Origin: Firmicutes bacterium UBA4882
GTDB taxonomy: Bacteria > Bacillota > UBA4882
DNA: 5,563 nucleotides
Direction: 5' to 3'
NCBI GenBank assembly: GCA_002399265.1
Contig: DHDG01000048.1
Location: 34,669-40,231, forward strand
The translations under genes were made by a program, and so were the position numbers. Below the pieces are notes generated by a model. It worked only from the letters and a program-made list of their open reading frames with translations, was not told the origin of the DNA and made no database searches. Shown piece by piece: positions 1 to 5,368 of the stretch (position 1 is the first letter of the stretch; each line of letters starts with the position of its first letter).

Positions 1-299
1 GCAATAAAATCATCCCCGCCCATATTCATGGCCATGACAATGTTCATATTGTCGCCGGCGGAAGAGATGAACATGACCGGGATTTTGGAGATTTTGCGAA
101 TTTCGCTGCACCAATGGTAGCCGCTGAAAAACGGGAGCATGACATCCAGTAGCACGAGATGCGGCTCGAACTGAATCACTTGTTCGACAATGTTTTTGAA
201 GTCGGTCACACAGACCACCTCATAATCCCATTTACAGAGATGATCCTTGATGGTCCGTGCGATCGTGAGGTCATCCTCGATAATCAAGATTTTATACAT
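1..299 (-). CDS. BceR-like response regulator, N-terminal receiver domain (partial, runs off left edge)
   Basis: This is the first 99 codons of an OmpR-family response regulator, starting with ATG at 299. GGAG at 308-311 lies 8 nt upstream of the start. Visible receiver features are the acidic pocket E8-D9-D10, the phospho-acceptor D52 in the context LLDVMLP, and S79/S80 at the switch position. The usual KP lysine would lie just beyond the edge. The string GYHWCSEIRK at 60-69 resembles the G-F-H-W-C-R-x-I-R signature of BceR/YxdJ/GraR-type regulators. In those systems the regulator works with an intramembrane-sensing kinase and an ABC transporter against cell-wall-active peptides. The DNA-binding half and any kinase or transporter are outside the window, so the antimicrobial-peptide role is inferred from the receiver alone. 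It is divergent from the rubredoxin gene. Confidence 0.9.
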   Translation of the reverse strand, partial: MYKILIIEDDLTIARTIKDHLCKWDYEVVCVTDFKNIVEQVIQFEPHLVLLDVMLPFFSGYHWCSEIRKISKIPVMFISSAGDNMNIVMAMNMGGDDFI

Positions 300-344
300 T
301 GGCATCGCTCCATACATAATCATGGTCTATGCAATCATAATCAT

Positions 345-374
345 ATTATACACATTTATGGCTGACGCGGACAA
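345..374 (-). promoter_or_regulatory. Probable promoter of the BceR-like regulator
   Basis: On the minus strand a perfect -10 box TATAAT (345-350) lies 18 bp downstream of TTGTCC (369-374), which matches TTGACA at 4 of 6 positions. The predicted start of transcription is near 338, about 40 nt before the ATG at 299. The -10 box is strong and the -35 only fair. A 9-bp direct repeat (CATAATCAT on the plus strand at 315-323 and 336-344) lies between the -10 box and the gene. Confidence 0.5.
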
Positions 375-477
375 ACGGGTCACAAAAGGCACCCATAAAA
401 CGTGGCAGGGCTGCGGACATCGATGTCGAATAATAATGCTCCAAGACACAATGAAGGAGAATGAGGGGGTTCGGAAC

Positions 478-642
478 GTGAGGAAATTTGTTTGCACTGT
501 TTGCGGTTATGTTTATGATGAGGCCGAAGGCGATCTTGACAGCGGCCTGGCACCGGGAACAAAGTGGGAAGACGTCCCGGGCAGCTGGACTTGTCCATTG
601 TGCGGTGTCACCAAAGATGACTTTGAAGAGCAGGTTGACTGA
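478..642 (+). CDS. rub: Rubredoxin
   Basis: This encodes a 54-residue rubredoxin, a small cytoplasmic one-electron carrier with one iron held by four cysteines. The two knuckles are clear: C6-T-V-C9-G-Y and C39-P-L-C42-G-V. The conserved aromatic residues Y11, Y13, W30, W37 and F49 are also present, and the length is typical of the family. In anaerobes rubredoxins commonly feed electrons to oxygen- and superoxide-detoxifying enzymes, but no partner gene is visible here. GTG at 478 is chosen because AGGGGG (464-469) sits 8 nt upstream and because rubredoxins normally start three to five residues before the first cysteine. An in-frame ATG at 451 has no ribosome binding site and would add nine atypical residues. 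The TGA stop is followed directly by TAG. The gene appears monocistronic, ending in the terminator at 716-757. Confidence 0.96.
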   Translation: MRKFVCTVCGYVYDEAEGDLDSGLAPGTKWEDVPGSWTCPLCGVTKDDFEEQVD

Positions 643-715
643 TAGAAAGCGTGCACGACAACGAGTCAGCGCTTATGCAACGAGAGATGCGGCATACGCG
701 GCGAGCGCAAATGCC

Positions 716-757
716 AGAGAATCCCGGAAATGATCCGGGATTCTCTTTTAGTTTTTT
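716..757 (+). terminator. Rho-independent terminator after rubredoxin
   Basis: A perfect 13-bp stem (716-728 with 734-746, arm AGAGAATCCCGGA) closes a 5-nt loop (AATGA). It is followed on the plus strand by TTTTAGTTTTTT. It lies about 75 nt after the rubredoxin stop. The minus-strand side has no comparable U-tract, so it does not obviously serve the convergent gene at 822-1835. Confidence 0.93.
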
Positions 758-821
758 ATAATGGCGCTACCATGCTGCCCAGCCCTTAATCGATCGGCTT
801 TCCCGATCCGAACAGCTATCC

Positions 822-1835
822 TTAGTCGATCATCTTTTGCACTGTGATGATCGTCTGGGGCATGTCCTTGAAGCCTGTATTCAGTTGAATGACCAGTCCT
901 TCGTCGGGAATCGGCAGGTTGCCCTTGAGCGCAAATATGTAAAACCCGCCGCCGGTACTCGGTTTCTGGTTGAGGCGCTGCTGATAAAACTCGGCTACTT
1001 TGGCTGGTGCATCATTGCTGAAAAAGATGTAGTAATGATAATCATTGTCCATTGACATGCCAGCAGAAATCTCCGGAGCATAGACCCAGCCCGGATAAAA
1101 CGGAATACCCAGATAGGCTTCGGTGGGAGGATTCTGGGCAAATTGCCGCGCTGTATCATCCATGGCCAGATCCCATTCCTCGTCCATGGCATCTGGGGAT
1201 TTTTCAATCAGAACATCTATTACAATCCAAGTGGACCGGTAGTCGATCTTTTTGAGGGAGTCATAGCCCACGTCCAACAACCCGACATTGAATGTGGCCA
1301 GATCACCATTGTCCAGGCAGACAAGCCATTCAACCCCGCCTCCTGCGAGCCACCGGCCTTTTTCCCATTGCGGCCGACCTTCGAAAGCGCTGCGGAGCCA
1401 TTTACCGTCCTTGATGAGCATGTCGTATTCATACTCATCCTCGAAAAAGTCGTCGGCATAGAAGTCGGTCGCATATCGAGGTGCCAGGATCGCTCCCGGC
1501 TCAAGCTCTCCATACTCGAAAAGTTCAAGAAACTCCTCATAATCCTCGTAATCCGTACAATAATCGCGATATGTGGCATCCAGTTTAGCAATGTAGAACT
1601 TGAAGACATCATCAATAATGGTATTTACACGATAAACCTTCTGTTCATGAGAACGCACGTTTTCGGGATTTGCATCAGTAAGATTTCCGAAAAAATGCTC
1701 TTCGGTTTCCAGATCCCTGACTGCCCCGGCGTAAAGCGGAATCTCCTTAAAGCTGCGCGGCACGCCTGCCGCCAGGAGCACAGATGCAATCGACAGCAGC
1801 AGAAGAACCGTAATCCCAATCCACCGCACTCGCAT
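822..1835 (-). CDS. Exported protein of unknown function with two 'IP-x-YPG' modules
   Basis: This encodes about 337 residues that I cannot assign to a named family. ATG at 1835 is preferred over the in-frame TTG at 1841, because the purine-rich stretch at 1843-1851 (AAGGGGTGG) is better spaced for the ATG. Residues 5-24 form a hydrophobic segment after two arginines, ending in LLAAG. That looks like a cleavable signal peptide without a lipobox cysteine, so the protein is probably secreted. Residues 32-85 (IPLYAGAV ... FKFYIAKL) and 244-337 (IPFYPGWVY ... VAEFYQQRL) look like two diverged copies of one module: a Pro-Tyr-Gly opening, a strand-rich stretch and an FY-containing helix. Residues 91-139 are very rich in Asp, Glu and Tyr, which could suit cation or surface binding, but this is speculation. 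It is transcribed divergently from the lipoprotein pair, with a hairpin element between them. Confidence 0.85.
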   Translation of the reverse strand: MRVRWIGITVLLLLSIASVLLAAGVPRSFKEIPLYAGAVRDLETEEHFFGNLTDANPENVRSHEQKVYRVNTIIDDVFKFYIAKLDATYRDYCTDYEDYEEFLELFEYGELEPGAILAPRYATDFYADDFFEDEYEYDMLIKDGKWLRSAFEGRPQWEKGRWLAGGGVEWLVCLDNGDLATFNVGLLDVGYDSLKKIDYRSTWIVIDVLIEKSPDAMDEEWDLAMDDTARQFAQNPPTEAYLGIPFYPGWVYAPEISAGMSMDNDYHYYIFFSNDAPAKVAEFYQQRLNQKPSTGGGFYIFALKGNLPIPDEGLVIQLNTGFKDMPQTIITVQKMID

Positions 1836-1917
1836 TAACAATCCACCCCTTCTCTTCCAAGATTTTCTTTAAAGGTTTTAATGTAAATTCGCAATTGTCA
1901 TCCATTTTCCTGCCAAA

Positions 1918-1996
1918 GGAACTTTGGGGACGGTTCTAAAAGTGCCGTTTCCCATTTGCTGTCAGATGGCACTTTTAGAACCGTCCCCAAAGTTCC
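1918..1996. repeat. REP/MITE-like hairpin element, copy A
   Basis: This is a perfect 29-bp inverted repeat (1918-1946 with 1968-1996) around a 21-nt loop. The core GGGGACGGTTCT and its complement are shared with copies B and C in this window. The outer sequence (GGAACTTT) and inner sequence (AAAAGTGCC) differ from the other copies but remain complementary within the element. Similar GGGGACGG palindromes are, to my recollection, scattered in many bacterial genomes and associated with Y1 (REP-associated) transposases. No such transposase is in this window. Copy A sits in the intergenic space between the divergent genes at 822-1835 and 2113-2937. Confidence 0.85.
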
Positions 1997-2112
1997 GCGT
2001 CTTTGCTTTTGCCTTTCTATCTGGGCAAAAAGGATTTTCTTTATCAGCATCTAATAGTAAGGGTACAACAACAGTGCCTTTATTTCGAAAATAGACGAAT
2101 TGGGGGATGAGA

Positions 2113-2937
2113 ATGCGAAAAGTTTTAATTATCTTAATCCTCGGTGCGATCATCATCATGAGCGGATGTGGCGCAACCATGATTGCCGTTAGTGGCATAA
2201 TTAGGGGATCCCTGCCAAATACGGTTATTGCCGGTGCCACCGTCACCGCAATGGGAGAGAGCTCATTTAGCACTGTGACCGGCGCAGACGGATCATACCG
2301 CTTACTGCTGCCTCCCGGCAATTATAGTGTTACTGCCGCATATCCAACATTCAACAAGGCCACTGTTTCCATTACTGTGGAAAAAAATCCGGTGACCAAA
2401 GACCTTGCCCTGACGACCGGGGCAGGCACAATCCTGGATTTACCGGATCCGCTTACTTTCGAGATATCCATAAACACCCAACCCGCTGAAACCGGCACCC
2501 GTTCGCGTACCGCTCCGGTTTTGGCAAGACAGGACACCGTTTTGGAAAGCCTTTATAACAAAAACTATAACAACGATCAAGAAGGATACGTTTATCTCTT
2601 GGACCTTTATGCTGCCTTCCCGCTTTCTGCATCCGACAACTATCAGGGAATCCGCTTATATGTCTCCCGCTCGGTAGCGGGCCCGTTTGCCTTAGCATTC
2701 GCCGACTTAGTTGAAGTTTCATACCCCTCGGCAGACTGCCAATTTTGGGTTACATGTGACGAACCGCTGCTGTTTGGAGCTGATCAGGCTCAATCTCACT
2801 ATGTCATGCAGTTTTATTCCCCGGAAGGCGAAACCTATTTATCTGAACCATTGTCATTAGCGCCGTTTGAACCGTTGATCCTTGCTGCCCCCGATCATAA
2901 CGCCGCTATCTCCGGAACTGGAATTACTCTACAGTGA
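2113..2937 (+). CDS. Lipoprotein paralogue 1, cut short by TGA (carboxypeptidase-regulatory-like domain)
   Basis: This encodes 274 residues up to an in-frame TGA at 2935-2937. ATG at 2113 is chosen because GGGGG (2102-2106) lies 6 nt upstream and because the paralogue at 3258 also begins MRKV. ATG at 2107 is the alternative. Residues 1-19 are a lipoprotein signal ending in M-S-G-C19, so the mature protein should be lipid-anchored outside the cytoplasm. Residues about 25-100 resemble a carboxypeptidase-regulatory-like or transthyretin-like beta-sandwich, with V-S-G-x-(I/V)-R-G, A-G-A-x-V-T and T-G-A-D-G-S-Y. Residues about 110-260 form a middle domain shared only with the neighbour as far as I can see. 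The reading stops after GITLQ, where the paralogue continues GITLEWNP with its FN3-like domain. With TGA read as Trp the protein would be 353 residues, against 350 for the paralogue. Function is unknown; a cell-surface binding role is an inference from the domains. Confidence 0.85.
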   Translation: MRKVLIILILGAIIIMSGCGATMIAVSGIIRGSLPNTVIAGATVTAMGESSFSTVTGADGSYRLLLPPGNYSVTAAYPTFNKATVSITVEKNPVTKDLALTTGAGTILDLPDPLTFEISINTQPAETGTRSRTAPVLARQDTVLESLYNKNYNNDQEGYVYLLDLYAAFPLSASDNYQGIRLYVSRSVAGPFALAFADLVEVSYPSADCQFWVTCDEPLLFGADQAQSHYVMQFYSPEGETYLSEPLSLAPFEPLILAAPDHNAAISGTGITLQ

Positions 2938-3174
2938 AATGCTATCTCCACAGGAGATGGGGATAGCCAAAGTTACGAAGTCTTAACCTATCGAGGAGGA
3001 GGCAGCTTCTGGCTCCTTGTCAACCATACCCCGGTGTCTACGAATCAGCTGACTCTCCCTGCTCTTGACCCGGGAACATACGCTTGGTTTGTTATGGCGC
3101 GGGATGATTCGGAACCCACGTATCGCTATTCTAACTCCTATCCCAGAATATTTATTGTTGAGGATCCTTCCTGA
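2938..3174 (+). pseudogene. FN3-like C-terminal domain severed from lipoprotein 1 by TGA
   Basis: Directly after the TGA the same frame stays open for 78 codons and ends at TGA 3172-3174. The residues align with the end of the second lipoprotein: both have N-x-x-x after the Trp/TGA position, a short turn, then S-x-x-L-x-L-x-x-L-x-P-G-x-Y-x-W in the last strands. That is the pattern of a fibronectin-III-like domain. There is no frameshift or second stop inside it and no ribosome binding site and start that would express it alone. It is best read as the rest of the upstream gene, lost by one nonsense change (TGG to TGA) or reached only by readthrough. Confidence 0.8.
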
Positions 3175-3208
3175 TGGACCCATAAAATAAGCCCGTAACT
3201 AAAGATTC

Positions 3209-3228
3209 AGATGTTCTTAGATGTTCTT
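3209..3228. repeat. Tandem 10-bp direct repeat between the two lipoprotein genes
   Basis: AGATGTTCTT occurs twice without a gap (3209-3218 and 3219-3228), 17 nt before the ribosome binding site of the second lipoprotein. The 10-bp period would place both copies on one helix face. Its role is unknown. It could equally be a small slippage duplication. Confidence 0.6.
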
Positions 3229-3257
3229 CGCCACAGTAAGGAATGGAGGATTTGAGA

Positions 3258-4310
3258 ATGCGTAAGGTTTTTCTGGTCTTACTTATCGGAATAGTCTGCA
3301 CGATATCAGGATGTGGCGGCAGCTTAGTTGCCGTAAGCGGTACTGTTCGAGGCACGCAGGAAAATACGGTGATTGCCGGTGCACTGATCACAGCCACTGG
3401 AAAAGATACGCTAACCACAGTCACAGGTTCTGACGGGACATACCAACTGATGCTTCCCTCCGGCAAATATGAAATTAGCGCCGCTTACCAAACTTTTAAA
3501 ACCGCTTCCGCCACTGTTACCCTGGAAAAGGAACCGGTAACGAAGAACTTTGGGTTATCAACCGGATCAGGTAAGGTAATTGGCACTCCGGATGGGTTTT
3601 CCTACGATTTTGAATTAATTACCCTTCCTTATGGCGTGGATTCTCGCTCGATAACAGCTACTGACCATCGGACAACAGCCTCGGCGGCCCAAGCCGTCTT
3701 CGCCAAAAATTTTAATAACGCGCCTGAAGGATATTGCTATGAATTGCATCTTTCTAGCGAATTTGCGTTTACCGATCCCCTCGCTATTCAAGGATTCCGA
3801 TTGTATAGCGCGCATTCTGCCGATGGTCCGTTTGTTTTGGTGGATGCCGCGCCGGCTAACCTTTGGGGCAAATGGGCCAATATAATCGGCGAGTTTCGTG
3901 ACCCGCTCCTTTTCGGCACCGGGGAGTCTTACTATGCCATTCAGCTATATACTGCCGAAGGTGAAACGCCCCTGACTGAACCGGTGGCTTTGGTGCCGCT
4001 TGAGCCGTTAACCCTGAAGGCACCGGCTAATAACATTATAAACCACGAGTCTGGCATTACTCTGGAATGGAATCCCGTAGCGGGATGCAGTTTCTACGGG
4101 ATACGTGTTTATAAGAAGCAGATAGACAACTCCTGGACGGATTACGAAATCGCTTCCTCTACAAATACTTCGCTGGTTCTCTCCGGTCTGTCTCCGGGGG
4201 AGTACCTCTGGCGTATCACCGCAATAATAAATGCACCCGATCCAGTCGGAGTCTGGTCAAAGAGGTCTATCTCCGCCCACAGAGCCTTTGAGATCAATCT
4301 GACTGATTAA
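3258..4310 (+). CDS. Lipoprotein paralogue 2: carboxypeptidase-regulatory-like plus FN3-like domains
   Basis: This encodes 350 residues and is the intact member of the tandem pair. ATG at 3258 is chosen because GGAGG (3245-3249) lies 8 nt upstream. An in-frame ATG at 3243 overlaps that site and would add MEDLR before the signal. Residues 1-19 form a lipoprotein signal with lipobox I-S-G-C19. Residues about 25-100 are a carboxypeptidase-regulatory-like beta-sandwich (VSGTVRG, AGALITA, TGSDGTYQL) that aligns without gaps to the upstream copy. Residues 110-260 carry the shared middle domain, including K-N-F-N-N, Q-G-F-R-L-Y, G-P-F, P-L-L-F-G and E-G-E-T. Residues 266-347 look like a fibronectin-III-like domain, with core W271 in L-E-W-N-P-V and the late-strand motif L-S-P-G-E-Y-L-W-R. 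The layout suggests a surface-anchored binding or structural protein, but the ligand is unknown. No convincing separate promoter or terminator is seen; hairpin element B follows 33 nt after the stop. Confidence 0.9.
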   Translation: MRKVFLVLLIGIVCTISGCGGSLVAVSGTVRGTQENTVIAGALITATGKDTLTTVTGSDGTYQLMLPSGKYEISAAYQTFKTASATVTLEKEPVTKNFGLSTGSGKVIGTPDGFSYDFELITLPYGVDSRSITATDHRTTASAAQAVFAKNFNNAPEGYCYELHLSSEFAFTDPLAIQGFRLYSAHSADGPFVLVDAAPANLWGKWANIIGEFRDPLLFGTGESYYAIQLYTAEGETPLTEPVALVPLEPLTLKAPANNIINHESGITLEWNPVAGCSFYGIRVYKKQIDNSWTDYEIASSTNTSLVLSGLSPGEYLWRITAIINAPDPVGVWSKRSISAHRAFEINLTD

Positions 4311-4343
4311 GAAAACAAGACGCAGATCAGAAGATCAGGAGAT

Positions 4344-4421
4344 GGACACAAGGGGACGGTTCTTCTGTGCTATTTTGGGTTTGATGCGCCAGCAGCACAG
4401 AAGAACCGTCCCCTTGTGTCC
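4344..4421. repeat. REP/MITE-like hairpin element, copy B
   Basis: This is a perfect 28-bp inverted repeat (4344-4371 with 4394-4421) around a 22-nt loop. It contains the core GGGGACGGTTCT flanked by GGACACAA outside and TCTGTGCT inside, with exact complements in the other arm. The inner stem and loop are almost the same as in copy C: both contain GATGCGCCAG just before the right arm. It lies between the second lipoprotein stop and the toxin-antitoxin promoter. As RNA it could form a strong hairpin, but there is no U-tract on either side to make it a standard terminator. Confidence 0.88.
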
Positions 4422-4460
4422 GCTCGTGTCACGCCGATGGTATCCAATTCGCCTTAAGTA

Positions 4461-4480
4461 TGTTATACTGAATTCAGTAT
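4461..4480 (+). promoter_or_regulatory. Toxin-antitoxin promoter with overlapping palindromic operator
   Basis: An extended -10 element TGTTATACT (4461-4469) lies about 37 nt before the antitoxin GTG. No good -35 box is seen: the stretch at 4441-4446 matches at only 3 of 6 positions. A perfect 16-bp palindrome, ATACTGAATTCAGTAT (4465-4480), overlaps the -10 box and the expected start of transcription. This is where a dimeric AbrB-fold antitoxin would bind to repress its own operon. The palindrome is seen directly; the operator role is inferred. Confidence 0.6.
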
Positions 4481-4505
4481 TCGGAATGAGGAATGAGGTG
4501 AGGCT

Positions 4506-4868
4506 GTGTTTATCGTAAAGATTAATGAGCGTGGACAGATAACTATTCCCAAGAGACTTAGAGCCCGTGCCAGAATGAACCCGAACGATAATCTGGAAAT
4601 TGACCTTGATAGTCAAGGGAGATTAATCATTACAAAAAAAGACATATTTTCGGATTTGGAAGACCTCATCAGAAAAGATTTGGTTAGCGAGGGCCGTAGT
4701 GCATATGAGGTTGAGACTATGTTACCGGGTAGAAAGAGAGAGTTAGGCGAGGCCTTGTTAAGAATGTCTGCTGACGCAGAATCTGAAATTGCTAAAGGCG
4801 AATATTCCTCTTTGGAGCAACTCAAAAAAGAACTTGATTCCGATGGGGAAAAGCAATGTATGAAGTAA
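4506..4868 (+). CDS. Type II antitoxin with AbrB/SpoVT-fold DNA-binding domain
   Basis: This encodes 120 residues. GTG at 4506 is preceded by a strong site (GAGGTGAGG, 4495-4503), and the nearer ATG codons upstream run into a stop. Residues 1-46 are a SpoVT/AbrB swapped-hairpin domain, with core R-G-Q-I-T-I-P-K at 9-16 followed by N-P-N-D-x-L-E-I. In MazE and AbrB this fold dimerises and binds DNA. Residues 47-90 are a charged helical linker. The end (about 91-113, with A-E-S-E-I-A-K-G-E-Y-S-S-L-E-Q-L-K-K-E-L) resembles the toxin-wrapping tail common in antitoxins of RelE/ParE systems. It is therefore expected to neutralise the toxin encoded directly downstream and to repress the operon. The stop overlaps the toxin start by 13 bp, which suggests translational coupling. 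At 120 residues it is longer than MazE-type antitoxins of about 80. Confidence 0.88.
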   Translation: MFIVKINERGQITIPKRLRARARMNPNDNLEIDLDSQGRLIITKKDIFSDLEDLIRKDLVSEGRSAYEVETMLPGRKRELGEALLRMSADAESEIAKGEYSSLEQLKKELDSDGEKQCMK

Positions 4869-5137
4869 TCGTTCCTCACAGTGTCAAGCGCGACCTGAAG
4901 AAACTTGACAGAGCGGTAGCAAGGGAAATAGTTCAGCGGTTGGGCGAACTGGCGTATAACCCCACTTTAGGCACTCCCTTGTCTGGCAACCTATCCCACC
5001 TCAATAAACTAGAGGTGCGTTACCGAACGATTGAATATCGAATTGTGTATAAAATAGTAAGAGAACGCATCGAAATTCATGTTATCCATATAGGAACCAG
5101 AGAAAACTTCTATAGCGAGCTACGACGCAGATTATAG
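4856..5137 (+). CDS. Type II toxin, RelE/ParE family
   Basis: This encodes a complete 93-residue toxin of the RelE/ParE fold. The family pattern is present: S-V-K-R-D-L-K-K-L-D at 9-18, an amphipathic helix to A33, N35-P36, the G-x-P-L-S-G turn near 39-44, K-L-E-V-R at 51-55, Y61-R62-I-V-Y65, and H78-I-G-T-R82-x-x-F-Y86. R62, R82 and Y86 fall where RelE has catalytic Arg, Arg and Tyr, so ribosome-dependent mRNA cleavage is more likely than ParE-type gyrase inhibition, though only experiment can separate them. ATG at 4856 lies inside the end of the antitoxin gene, with GGGGA (4845-4849) 6 nt before it. It overlaps the antitoxin by 13 bp, as is typical of a coupled operon. Its TAG stop directly adjoins the stop of the convergent transposase fragment. 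Confidence 0.9.
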   Translation: MYEVIVPHSVKRDLKKLDRAVAREIVQRLGELAYNPTLGTPLSGNLSHLNKLEVRYRTIEYRIVYKIVRERIEIHVIHIGTRENFYSELRRRL

Positions 5138-5368
5138 TCTGTGTTTCTCCATGCTGCTAGCTTCACTATCAGTGACATCGATCATAAGGCCGTTACTGTT
5201 TTTGATTATGCCCTTCTCGGCGCATTGCCTCATTATTTCAGCCATGATGGCATCCATAGTGGTACCTTTCAGGCGCTGAGTTCTGAATTTGGTGAGTAAG
5301 CTGGTTTCAGGCAAAGGGTCTTTCGGATTTAGACCAATAAACCATTTGGCCGGTCGACCGTAGTATTT
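5132..5368 (-). pseudogene. Fragment of an IS1182-like DDE transposase
   Basis: About 78 codons remain of a transposase that is normally several hundred residues long. The visible part covers the end of the N-terminal region and the start of the catalytic domain: K-W-F-I-G-L-N-P-K-D-P-L-P-E-T-S-L-L-T-K-F-R, then I-M-R-Q-C-A-E-K-G-I-I-K, then L-M-I-D-V-T-D. That last motif matches the I-D-A-T-H strand holding the first catalytic Asp of IS1182/IS5-type enzymes, with the usual His replaced by Asp. The frame ends in TAA soon after, overlapping the last bases of the toxin gene. The 5' side is cut by hairpin element C, and the frame continues into the repeat only by chance. There are no terminal inverted repeats for an intact IS. 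The family name is from remembered motif similarity. Confidence 0.75.

Noticed and set aside
247..477. Extension of rubredoxin to an upstream ATG at 247
   Set aside because: It would add 77 residues overlapping the response-regulator gene on the other strand. The GTG at 478 has a good ribosome binding site and gives the normal rubredoxin length.
792..808. Small hairpin GATCGG/CCGATC just after the exported-protein stop
   Set aside because: It has only 6 bp and no U-tract on either strand, so it is not a convincing terminator.
1143..1838. Long plus-strand frame of 231 codons opposite the exported-protein gene
   Set aside because: It is antisense to the minus-strand gene, which has a signal peptide, a ribosome binding site and a sensible composition. 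The plus-strand product has no recognisable motifs.
1875..1901. Minus-strand promoter for the exported protein (ATGACA at 1896-1901, TAAAAC at 1875-1880)
   Set aside because: The 15-bp spacing is short and the -10 match is only 4 of 6, so it is too weak to list as a feature.
2007..2030. TTTTGCC/GGCAAAA inverted repeat upstream of lipoprotein 1
   Set aside because: The 7-bp AT-rich stem with a 10-nt loop is weak and not placed like a known regulatory element. No clear promoter was found near it.
2935..2967. TGA in lipoprotein 1 as a selenocysteine codon with the following hairpin as SECIS
   Set aside because: The paralogue has Trp, not Cys, at this position. The hairpin loop starts only about 12 nt after the TGA and does not begin with G, unlike bacterial SECIS elements.
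640..3174. Reassignment of TGA to tryptophan in this organism
   Set aside because: Trp is encoded by TGG throughout the window. Rubredoxin ends at a normal family length with TGA (followed by TAG), and the FN3-like end of lipoprotein 1 also finishes naturally at TGA 3172-3174. One internal TGA is not enough.
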